64,000 nucleotides of DNA from Flavobacterium segetis (GTDB lineage: Bacteria; Bacteroidota; Bacteroidia; Flavobacteriales; Flavobacteriaceae). Below are positions 46,947-54,558 of this stretch, in pieces (position 1 is the stretch's first letter; each line of letters starts with the position of its first letter). Where the stretch lies: assembly GCF_900129575.1 (NCBI RefSeq), contig NZ_FQWE01000003.1:248001-312000 (forward strand), given 5' to 3'. The notes under the pieces were generated by a model, which did no database searches, was not told the DNA's origin, and saw only the letters and a list, made by a program, of their open reading frames with translations. Position numbers and translations under genes: made by a program.

Positions 46947-48014
46947 CTAAATCTTTGCTCTCAAATATTGTTTTGGCCAATTTACATCTACTCCTAGATC
47001 ATCAGCAAAGGTTAAGCCTAAATAAGGATTTCGCAATGATTCTCTCCCAAACAAAACTAAATCTGCTTTTCCTGAGCGTATTATTTCTTCGGCTTGAGAT
47101 GCATCAGTGATTAAACCAACAGCTCCAGTTAAGATTCTAATTTCTTTTTTAATGCTTTCAGCAAAAGGAACTTGATAATTAGATTCTACCGGAATTTGTT
47201 GGTGTGAAACCGCTCCACCAGAGGAAACATCAACTAAATCCACCCCTTTTTCTTTCAATATTTTTGAGAGTTGAATTGATTCTTCAATATTCCATCCGCC
47301 TTCTGCCCAGTCGGTAGCGGATATCCTAATGAATAACGGTAAACTGTTAGGCCATTCTGACTGAACAGCTGCAATAACTTCAAGCGTTAATCGGATTCGG
47401 TTTTCAAAACTTCCACCATACTCATCAGTTCGTAAATTAGACAAAGGAGAAAGAAATTGATGCAGTAAATAACCGTGTGCCGCATGAATTTCCAGCACTT
47501 GAAACCCTGCTTGCACGGCTCTTTTAGTAGCGGATTTAAAATCAAAAATTACTTTTTGAATTCCGCTTTTATCTAATTCAAGTGGCGCTTTTTCACTTTC
47601 ATGATAGGCGATAGCACTTGGCGCAACAGTTTCCCATCCACCTTGATCTTCCGCTACTTTTCGACCACCATTCCAAGGTGATGCTGCACTTGCTTTACGT
47701 CCAGCATGTGCCAATTGGATTCCGGGAACCGCATCTTGACTGATGATAAACGCATTAATTTGTTTTAGTTTTTCGATTTGTTCGTCCTTCCAAAGTCCGA
47801 GATCTTCTGGCGAAATCCTACCTTCAGCAGATACTGATGTCGCTTCCTGAATAATTAATCCCGCACCGCCACTAGCACGACTGCCAAGATGAACTAAATG
47901 CCAATCATTAGCAAATCCGTCAACGGCTGAGTATTGACACATGGGTGATATTGCGATTCGGTTTTTGAGCGTAATACTTTTTATAGATAGAGGAGAAAAT
48001 AATTGTGCTGACAT
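46947..48014 (-). CDS. NADH:flavin oxidoreductase (old yellow enzyme, YqjM/NamA-like)
   Basis: A 355-aa FMN-dependent ene-reductase. Visible are ISPMCQYSAVDGFANDWHLVHLG, HAGRKASAASPWNGG, the substrate-binding HAAHGYLLHQFLSPLSN and GRESLRNPYLGL near the phosphate site. The Cys in SPMCQYS is the redox-modulating residue of the thermophilic-like OYE subgroup. It reduces activated double bonds with NAD(P)H. Complete. Confidence 0.93.
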   Translation of the reverse strand: MSAQLFSPLSIKSITLKNRIAISPMCQYSAVDGFANDWHLVHLGSRASGGAGLIIQEATSVSAEGRISPEDLGLWKDEQIEKLKQINAFIISQDAVPGIQLAHAGRKASAASPWNGGRKVAEDQGGWETVAPSAIAYHESEKAPLELDKSGIQKVIFDFKSATKRAVQAGFQVLEIHAAHGYLLHQFLSPLSNLRTDEYGGSFENRIRLTLEVIAAVQSEWPNSLPLFIRISATDWAEGGWNIEESIQLSKILKEKGVDLVDVSSGGAVSHQQIPVESNYQVPFAESIKKEIRILTGAVGLITDASQAEEIIRSGKADLVLFGRESLRNPYLGLTFADDLGVDVNWPKQYLRAKI

Positions 48015-48141
48015 TTAAAATTTTTTAAGGTATAATTATTGACGATTGCTTTTTTGAAAAAGTAAAGTTAGTAGACTCATTCTAAACGAGGGATTGTATT
48101 TATAATAATTAACAAACATTTAAAACGCTGCAGAAGAATTA

Positions 48142-48175
48142 TTGTAAATAAAACAAATAGAAAACCTTACTTTTG
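48142..48175 (+). promoter_or_regulatory. Putative promoter of rseP (TTG, 23 bp, TACTTTTG)
   Basis: TTG at 48142-48144 and TACTTTTG at 48168-48175 (TAnnTTTG). The start codon is 29 bp downstream. Confidence 0.5.
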
Positions 48176-48203
48176 CGAGTTATAAAAGAACTAATATTAA
48201 AAA

Positions 48204-49547
48204 ATGGACATATTTATAAAGCTTTCTCAATTTTTATTGAGTTTATCATTACTTATTATACTTCACGAATTAGGACATTTTATTCCTGCTAAATTATTCA
48301 AAACCAGAGTCGAGAAATTTTACTTGTTTTTTGACGTTAAATATTCCCTTCTAAAAAAGAAAATTGGCGAAACTGAATACGGTATTGGTTGGTTGCCTCT
48401 TGGCGGATATGTAAAAATATCTGGAATGATTGATGAAAGCATGGACAAAGAACAAATGGCTTTGCCACCGCAGCCGTGGGAATTTCGATCTAAGCCAGCG
48501 TACCAACGTTTAATTATTATGTTGGGCGGAGTGACTGTAAATTTTATTTTAGCTTTTATTATTTATATCGGAATGGCATTTGCTTATGGTGATATTTACA
48601 TCGCAAATGCTGATCTAAAAGATGGTTTGTTGATCGAAAATAAAGCAATGGAGAACGTAGGTTTTAAAACTGGAGACAAAATTATTTCAGTGGACAACCA
48701 AAAAGTTGTAAAATTTGACAACGATATTAATATGAAGGTTGTTATGGCTAAGGAAGTTCTTATCCAAAGAAATGGTGCAGAGCAAACTATAAAAATGCCA
48801 ATTGATTTTGTAGACCAATTATCAAAATTCGAGAAAGGACAATTGTTAGGGATTAGAATGCCATTTGTAGTAGGTGCTATTGCTGATGGATCTAAAAATA
48901 CGGCATTAGAACCTAAGGATATTGTTATTTCACTAAACGGACAGCCAGCGAAATATTTTGACCAGGCAAAAACGATTTTGGAAAACAACAAAAACAAAAC
49001 AATTTCTGCTACCGTTTTAAGAGATCAAAAAGAAATTAAGGTTCCTGTAATCGTTTCTAATGATGGGAAATTAGGAATTGCGGTAGGAGGACTAGACATG
49101 AACTCGCTAGAAAAATTAGGCTATTACAAGGTTAGTAAGCAAGAATTTACTTTGCTGGAATCTATACCTGTTGGAATTATAAAGGGGAAAGATCAGTTAA
49201 TAGGTTACGGAAAACAATTAAAAATGATTTTTAGTCCAAGTACTGGCGCTTACAAGCAAGTAGGTGGTTTCAAAGCCATATTTGATATTTTCCCTAACAC
49301 TTGGAGTTGGGAAACCTTCTGGCGAATTACCGCATTATTATCCATCATGCTTGGTGTTATGAACTTATTGCCTATTCCAGCACTTGATGGTGGCCATGTA
49401 ATGTTTTTATTATACGAGATTATAAGCGGTAGAAAACCAAGTGACAAATTTCTAGAGAATGCGCAATTAGTTGGTTTTGTTTTACTTATCACATTATTAC
49501 TATTTGCGAATGGAAACGACATTTACAAGGCAATTGTAGGCCGATAA
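48204..49547 (+). CDS. rseP: RIP metalloprotease RseP (site-2 protease)
   Basis: A 447-aa inner-membrane protease that completes regulated cleavage of anti-sigma factors. Zinc motif HELGH at 21-25 in the first membrane helix, a periplasmic PDZ-containing region (residues 120-300, two PDZ-like copies: KDGLLIENKAMENVGFKTGD and NTALEPKDIVISLNGQPA), and the second zinc ligand in LLPIPALDGGHVMF. Complete length. Confidence 0.95.
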   Translation: MDIFIKLSQFLLSLSLLIILHELGHFIPAKLFKTRVEKFYLFFDVKYSLLKKKIGETEYGIGWLPLGGYVKISGMIDESMDKEQMALPPQPWEFRSKPAYQRLIIMLGGVTVNFILAFIIYIGMAFAYGDIYIANADLKDGLLIENKAMENVGFKTGDKIISVDNQKVVKFDNDINMKVVMAKEVLIQRNGAEQTIKMPIDFVDQLSKFEKGQLLGIRMPFVVGAIADGSKNTALEPKDIVISLNGQPAKYFDQAKTILENNKNKTISATVLRDQKEIKVPVIVSNDGKLGIAVGGLDMNSLEKLGYYKVSKQEFTLLESIPVGIIKGKDQLIGYGKQLKMIFSPSTGAYKQVGGFKAIFDIFPNTWSWETFWRITALLSIMLGVMNLLPIPALDGGHVMFLLYEIISGRKPSDKFLENAQLVGFVLLITLLLFANGNDIYKAIVGR

Positions 49548-49575
49548 AAAAAATTAAAAAAACTTTGGTTTTTAT

Positions 49576-49605
49576 TTGCACAAATCAAATGATAGCCTAT
49601 CTTTG
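49576..49605 (+). promoter_or_regulatory. Promoter of tRNA-Asn (TTTG, 19 bp, TATCTTTG)
   Basis: TTTG ending at 49578 and TATCTTTG at 49598-49605, about 45 bp before the mature tRNA. A textbook Bacteroidota promoter. Confidence 0.65.
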
Positions 49606-49650
49606 CACCGCTTTAGAGATGTAATGCAAGTTACTATTTATTGCTCAGTT

Positions 49651-49724
49651 TCCTTCTTAGCTCAGTTGGTTAGAGCATCTGACTGTTAATCAGAGGGTCC
49701 TTGGTTCGAGCCCAAGAGAGGGAG
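49651..49724 (+). tRNA. tRNA-Asn (GTT)
   Basis: A full cloverleaf of 74 nt. Acceptor TCCTTCT pairs with AGAGGGA (one T-G), D-arm AGCTCAGTTGGTTAGAGC, anticodon loop CTGTTAA (anticodon GTT), T-arm CTTGG-TTCGAGC-CCAAG and discriminator G. No CCA is encoded. Confidence 0.97.
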
Positions 49725-49731
49725 CTTTTAT

Positions 49732-49762
49732 AAAAAGACTATCAGAAATGATAGTCTTTTTT
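49732..49762 (+). terminator. Terminator after tRNA-Asn
   Basis: AAAAAGACTATC, loop AGAAAT, GATAGTCTTTTTT. A related hairpin recurs at 52432-52475. Confidence 0.85.
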
Positions 49763-49764
49763 GT

Positions 49765-50462
49765 TTTGAGTAAGTATCATTATTATGCTTTGTGTCTATA
49801 TTTTTCATTCATTAAAACTAAATTAATTTATATAGGTTTTACATCTAATTTGAATTAACGGTTGGGACTTTATTTAAATCCAAACCTCAAGCATAAGCAA
49901 TTGAGCAGCATATCAAAAATCTGTTGTGATATCCCGATATTACAATCAAATTATTTCAAAAAGTAAGGTCTGCTATTCAGATCCCAAAAAGCTGTTGAGA
50001 GAAGCTTTAATATCCTGGCAGCACTATCGGACTATTTTATTTATCGCAAAATCAGTACTGCAAGGCGTTACATTATAGCAATTAGGATTTTACCTTCTAT
50101 TAACTTACCAAAAAAAATTCAAAAAAAAGAATCACTTTACGTTCCGTAATTCACTACTCTATTTGTGATTACTAACAAAAACCTTCTCGTTTTTTCAAGC
50201 TATCCACCCTGCTTTTAATGTCATTTTACTCCTGAAGTACAATAAAAGTTTATCTTTGAGTTTTTATGAAATATCTTATAGTTTTACTATTTATAAAGAA
50301 TCAGTAAAGACGTATATTTTTGTACTATTGAGATGAATTTATAAAATTTTATTTCAAAAAAACACTTAACAGCTTTTGCTGAAAGTGGCTTTGATTAAAT
50401 AAAGAGTATAGAAATGAACCAGAACTAGCCTAGAAAAACCAATATATAACCTTAAAAATTAA
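49765..50462. other. 700-bp gap upstream of the amidase; relic sequence
   Basis: No intact ORF. A coding relic is seen at 49897-49970, related to one at 52260-52367. The remainder is AT-rich, and I see no promoter with both boxes. Confidence 0.45.
49897..49970 (+). pseudogene. Coding relic A (AIEQHIK...YPDITIKL)
   Basis: Reads AIEQHIKNLL, a stop, YPDITIKLFQKV. It shares AIEQHIK and DITIKL with relic B beyond the amidase; the first 23 bases match at all but one position by hand count. Parent gene not recognised. Confidence 0.5.
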
Positions 50463-50468
50463 ATGATT

Positions 50469-52112
50469 ATGAAGAAAATTATTTTCCTTTCCCTCTTTTT
50501 CATACTGGCTTGTAAGCCAACTCAAAAAACGCTTATTTCCGCTTGGGTGCCTTATGACGAAACCGAAGAACTAGCAAAAAGCGCTACCAACGCATCAACT
50601 AGAATGCAATACAAATTGATCCAGTCTAAAATTTTGGATAAAAATGCTATTTGGAAAAACATAGCAGAACAACTAGGTACTTTTTCCGAGGAAGATTATC
50701 AAACGCTAAAACCTTTAATTTTAGAACAAAACATTCCTACCATTCAATCCCATATTCAATCTGGCAGCTTGAACTACGAAAAATTAACACAATGGTATTT
50801 ATATCGAATCGTTAAATATGAGAATGATAAAGACAAAATGCTCAACGCAATTGTTGCCATTAGCCCAGAAGCAGTTATGGAAGCGCGAAAAAGAGATAAA
50901 AATAAATCCAATCAAAACCATCCCATTTACGGTATTCCAATACTTGTGAAAGATAATGTAAACGTAGCGGGCATGCCTACCACAGCAGGAACACACTTGT
51001 TGCGAAACAACATCGCTGCTGATGCATTCATCATTACGCAATTAAAAGATAAAGGAGCAATTATTTTAGGAAAAACAAACCTAAGTGAATGGGCTAATTT
51101 CCTTCATCTTACGGGTCCTAATGGCTACAGCGCCGTAGGAGGACAAACACTTAATCCCTATGGGCGAAAAATATTTGACACTGGTGGTTCGAGTGCTGGA
51201 AGTGGTGTGGCAGTAGCCGCTAATTATGCAGCAGCAGCAGTGGGAACAGAGACTTCAGGTTCTATTCTTTCTCCTTCATGGCAAAATTCAATTATTGGTC
51301 TAAAACCAACTACTGGTTTATTGAGTAGAACGGGTATTGTTCCAATATCAAGCACACTAGATACGCCAGGACCAATGACAAAAAATAGTACTGATAGTGC
51401 CATCCTTCTTTCGGCCATGAGTGGAGAAGATGAGAATGATCCTGCCACCATAAATAATCCAAAAAATAAAAAATATATAGAAGGTTTACAGACAGGAACA
51501 CTCAAAGGATTACGATTTGGCGCTATTAAAAACTTTTTAGGAGATTCAATCTACAAACAAAGTATAAATACAATAATCAAGTTGGGCGGAATAGTTATTG
51601 AATATGATCCAGAACCCATGAACTTTGACGGTTTTGGTACTATACTTACTGCCGATATGAAAGTGGATCTCCCTAATTATTTGAATAAATATGCTTCTGA
51701 TAAAGTTACCAGCCGTTCTATTGCTAAAATCATTGCCTACAATAATAGTGATCCAGCATTGAAAATTCCATACGGGCAAGGCCGTTTTGATGGTATGTTG
51801 TCTGACAAGACTTCTGCTGAAGAATTACAGCAAATAAAGGTCAAAGTAAAAAAAGAGGGTGTCCAATTTTTTGAAACGCCAATGGTAAAATACCAACTCG
51901 ATGCGATCTTATCCATAAACAATAATAACGCAGGTCAAGCGGCGGCTGCAAATTATCCTTGCCTTACTATTCCTATGGGGTATAAAGCAACAGGAGAGCC
52001 ATGGGGACTTACTTTTATAGCTAGACCGTATCAAGAAGATTACCTCTTAAAAATGGGGATTGCCTTTGAAAAAGCAACAACAATTAGAAAGTCTCCTCAA
52101 GCATACAAATAG
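50469..52112 (+). CDS. Amidase-signature family lipoprotein
   Basis: A 547-aa protein. Start 50469 (MKKIIFLSLFFILAC) is preferred to 50463; a lipobox is present. The amidase-signature triad is visible: Lys near residue 161 in ILVKDNVNVAG, cis-Ser in GGSSAGSG (about 243) and nucleophile Ser in ETSGSILSP (about 266). The N-terminal 100 residues are extra and helical, and the C-terminus ends near SPQAYK. It hydrolyses an amide bond outside the cytoplasm; the substrate is unknown. It sits between tRNA-Asn and a tRNA-end-like repeat. Confidence 0.92.
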   Translation: MKKIIFLSLFFILACKPTQKTLISAWVPYDETEELAKSATNASTRMQYKLIQSKILDKNAIWKNIAEQLGTFSEEDYQTLKPLILEQNIPTIQSHIQSGSLNYEKLTQWYLYRIVKYENDKDKMLNAIVAISPEAVMEARKRDKNKSNQNHPIYGIPILVKDNVNVAGMPTTAGTHLLRNNIAADAFIITQLKDKGAIILGKTNLSEWANFLHLTGPNGYSAVGGQTLNPYGRKIFDTGGSSAGSGVAVAANYAAAAVGTETSGSILSPSWQNSIIGLKPTTGLLSRTGIVPISSTLDTPGPMTKNSTDSAILLSAMSGEDENDPATINNPKNKKYIEGLQTGTLKGLRFGAIKNFLGDSIYKQSINTIIKLGGIVIEYDPEPMNFDGFGTILTADMKVDLPNYLNKYASDKVTSRSIAKIIAYNNSDPALKIPYGQGRFDGMLSDKTSAEELQQIKVKVKKEGVQFFETPMVKYQLDAILSINNNNAGQAAAANYPCLTIPMGYKATGEPWGLTFIARPYQEDYLLKMGIAFEKATTIRKSPQAYK

Positions 52113-52247
52113 GTTTAGTAGTGAAAATTAAAAACACCTGTATGATTAATTTGGTTTTACTGCTACTTTCGATCCAAGCTTGGATCGAAAGTTTACTAGC
52201 AAAGCAGAAATTTGGATATAGTATTTTATGATAGAATGTGAAACTAA

Positions 52248-52367
52248 AAAACAAGCTTTGCAATCGAGCAGCATATCAAAAAAATGAAAAGTAAAAATTA
52301 CAAAGAAAATTCATTACGATATTTTGATATAACAATAAAATTACTCGAAAAACACAAGAAATCTTAA
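52248..52367 (+). pseudogene. Coding relic B (AIEQHIKKM...YFDITIKLLEKHKKS)
   Basis: A short open stretch ending at TAA 52365 with normal amino-acid composition. AIEQHIK and the DITIKLLEKH end match relic A upstream of the amidase. It looks like the C-terminal end of a vanished gene. Family unknown. Confidence 0.5.
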
Positions 52368-52404
52368 TCATAACCCGAAAGGCTTTCGGGTCATGATTAA
52401 GATT
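52360..52404. repeat. 22-bp-arm inverted repeat with one mismatch
   Basis: Arms AATCTTAATCATAACCCGAAAG and its near complement around a single central G, overlapping the end of relic B. No T run follows, so it is more like a palindromic repeat or strong hairpin than a simple terminator. Confidence 0.75.
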
Positions 52405-52410
52405 ATTATC

Positions 52411-52475
52411 GGGACTAGAGAGGAAGCTTTAAAAAAGACTTTACAGTGATGTAAGGTCTTTTTCTTTTTAAAGCA
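52411..52475 (+). repeat. Diverged copy of the tRNA-Asn 3' end plus its terminator
   Basis: CTAGAGAGGAAGCTTTAAAAAAGACT parallels CAAGAGAGGGAGCTTTTATAAAAAGACT at 49714-49741 and is also followed by a hairpin ending in AGGTCTTTTTC where the tRNA terminator has AGTCTTTTTT. Only the 3' part of the tRNA is represented, as in an attachment-site duplicate, but it is diverged. Confidence 0.55.
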
Positions 52476-52724
52476 GAAGTGAAATTAATATTTCAGGAAA
52501 TTTTATTGAAAACGGAAATTTTTTCTATTGACAACTCATCAATTTATGTTAGGAAAAAAAGATACCATCTATTTTTGAAAAGGGAGTACTTTTCTATAAT
52601 CCCGGATGCTGTGTATAACCTAAAATAAAGTTATAGCAACACAAAATTTTAAAATTCTATTTGCTCAAGCGGAAATCAAAACACATTAAATTGTTAATTC
52701 TGCCTGAAACTTTAAAAACATCTA

Positions 52725-52753
52725 TTGTTTCCATCGCTCTTTTACTATCTTTA
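52725..52753 (+). promoter_or_regulatory. Putative promoter of the sugar dehydrogenase (TTG, 18 bp, TATCTTTA)
   Basis: TTG at 52725-52727 and TATCTTTA at 52746-52753. One base off the -7 consensus. It is 32 bp before the start. Confidence 0.5.
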
Positions 52754-52785
52754 AATTTAATTTTGTAGTCCTAAAGTTTAATAAG

Positions 52786-53910
52786 ATGAAAATACCAGCT
52801 ATAATTTCGCTTTCTATTATTGCATTTATATCGTACAGTTGTGATGCACAAGTTAAACCAAATGATATCGTTCTAGAGGACGATGCTAAAAATTATAAAC
52901 TTGAAGTTGTAGCAGCAGATATTGCGATTCCGTGGGGAATGGCTTGGTTGCCAGATGGAACTATGCTTGTGACTGAAAAAAGTGGCGTACTTTACCATAT
53001 TAAAAAGGGTATAAAAACGGAAATAAAAAACGTTCCTGCAGTTTATACCCGCGGGCAAGGTGGATTATTAGATATTGCATTACATCCTGATTACGCTAGA
53101 AATGGTTGGATTTACATTACCTATTCTTCTGATGAAGGCGAAGGGAGTGGCGGAAATACGAAACTTATTCGAGCTAAATTATTGGATGGAAGTTTAACTC
53201 AAATAGAATCACTTTATAAAGCTACACCAAACACTACAAAAGGACAACATTTTGGTTCTAGAATTGTATTTGATAATGAGGGATACTTATATTTCTCTAT
53301 TGGTGAACGTGGGAATGAATTTGTAAACCCGCAAGATATAATGCGAGATGGAGGAAAAATATATAGACTAAATGATGATGGAAGTATTCCTAAAGACAAT
53401 CCATTTGTAGGTCAAGCAGGAGTTAAAGAAGCGATTTACACTTACGGAAATCGCAATCCACAAGGAATAGCAAAGAATCCTATAACAGGGGCAATTTGGG
53501 CACACGAACACGGTCCTAAAGGAGGTGATGAAATCAACATAATAAAAAAAGGAGCTAATTATGGTTGGCCTTTAGTCACATACGGTATCGATTATGACGG
53601 TACTACAATTAGTAAAGAGACTGAAAAAGCAGGAATTGAAAGACCTATTTATTACTGGTTACCTTCAATTGCGCCAAGCGGAATGGCATTTGTAACCGGA
53701 GATATATATTCTGATTGGAAAGGACATTTATTAGTAGGCTCTTTGAAATTTCAATATCTTGAACTGGTTAAACTAAAAGGAAATGAAGTAGTAGGAAGAC
53801 AAAAAATAGCAACAGATGTTGGCCGATTAAGAGATGTTAAGCAAGGTCCGGATGGCTTTATTTATATGGGTATTGAAGGAAAAGGAATCGTTAAAATTAT
53901 ACCAAACTAA
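52786..53910 (+). CDS. PQQ-dependent sugar dehydrogenase (glucose/sorbosone type)
   Basis: A 374-aa exported protein (MKIPAIISLSIIAFISYSC, possible lipid Cys). Six-bladed propeller motifs are present: IPWGMAWLPDGTMLVTEKSG, DIALHPDYARNGWIYI, GQHFGSRIVFDNEGYLYFS, NRNPQGIAKNP and HEHGPKGGDEIN. This is the soluble glucose/sorbosone dehydrogenase fold that binds PQQ. The next gene, in contact with it, encodes a cytochrome c that could accept its electrons. The actual sugar is unknown. Confidence 0.93.
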   Translation: MKIPAIISLSIIAFISYSCDAQVKPNDIVLEDDAKNYKLEVVAADIAIPWGMAWLPDGTMLVTEKSGVLYHIKKGIKTEIKNVPAVYTRGQGGLLDIALHPDYARNGWIYITYSSDEGEGSGGNTKLIRAKLLDGSLTQIESLYKATPNTTKGQHFGSRIVFDNEGYLYFSIGERGNEFVNPQDIMRDGGKIYRLNDDGSIPKDNPFVGQAGVKEAIYTYGNRNPQGIAKNPITGAIWAHEHGPKGGDEINIIKKGANYGWPLVTYGIDYDGTTISKETEKAGIERPIYYWLPSIAPSGMAFVTGDIYSDWKGHLLVGSLKFQYLELVKLKGNEVVGRQKIATDVGRLRDVKQGPDGFIYMGIEGKGIVKIIPN

Positions 53911-54357
53911 ATGCTATTAACTACAAAGTTATTAATTGGTTTTACTGCAATTGCGATAACTGGGATTTCGCTTTTTAAACCATTTTCAGATGAAAAATAT
54001 TTTGATTTAGAGACCAAAAACAAAACTTCAGTAAAAACACAATCACCTGGAAAAGAGATCTATTTTGATTTTTGTGTCCAGTGTCACGGTGCTAATGGAA
54101 AAGGAGATCTAAAAAATTTCCCTCCACTTGACGATTCTGATTGGCTGAAAAATAAAAGAAAAGAAAGTATTGCAGCAGTCAAGTTTGGACAAAGCGGTGA
54201 AATTGTTGTAAATAAAATTAAGTATAACAACGCCATGCCGGCAATGGGACTTTCAAATCAAGAAGTTGCTGATGTGATGAATTATATTATGACCTCTTGG
54301 AGCAATAAACAATCAAAAATTGTAACGGAGAGCGAAGTAGCAGCCATAAAAAAATAG
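53911..54357 (+). CDS. Exported monohaem cytochrome c
   Basis: A 148-aa protein with an N-terminal anchor (about residues 5-22) and one haem motif CVQCH (C55, C58, H59), followed by GANGKGDLKNFPPL and a Met ligand region NNAMPAMG. The ATG abuts the stop of the dehydrogenase gene, so they form an operon and probably an electron-transfer pair. Confidence 0.95.
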   Translation: MLLTTKLLIGFTAIAITGISLFKPFSDEKYFDLETKNKTSVKTQSPGKEIYFDFCVQCHGANGKGDLKNFPPLDDSDWLKNKRKESIAAVKFGQSGEIVVNKIKYNNAMPAMGLSNQEVADVMNYIMTSWSNKQSKIVTESEVAAIKK

Positions 54358-54558
54358 ATACAAATTACTGATAATAGCTTTGAGTAAATCAAAAATCGAT
54401 CTGTTTAATTCAAGATCGTTAAATAAATTTTTTGCTTTTAAGCTTAACGACTCATCTAATTGATTCGCAGTAAAAGCTGCCCTCACCGAAGCGTAAATAA
54501 TACCATTAAAATTCAAGATTTTTCTTATTCTGCTTTTAAGAATTCGAATAAACGTAAA

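Larger units (their letters stand above)
52113..52785. other. 670-bp gap between the amidase and sugar dehydrogenase genes
   Basis: It holds relic B, a long hairpin at 52360-52404, a segment like the tRNA-Asn 3' end (52411-52475) and, near the right end, a promoter. The rest shows no ORF. Confidence 0.45.
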
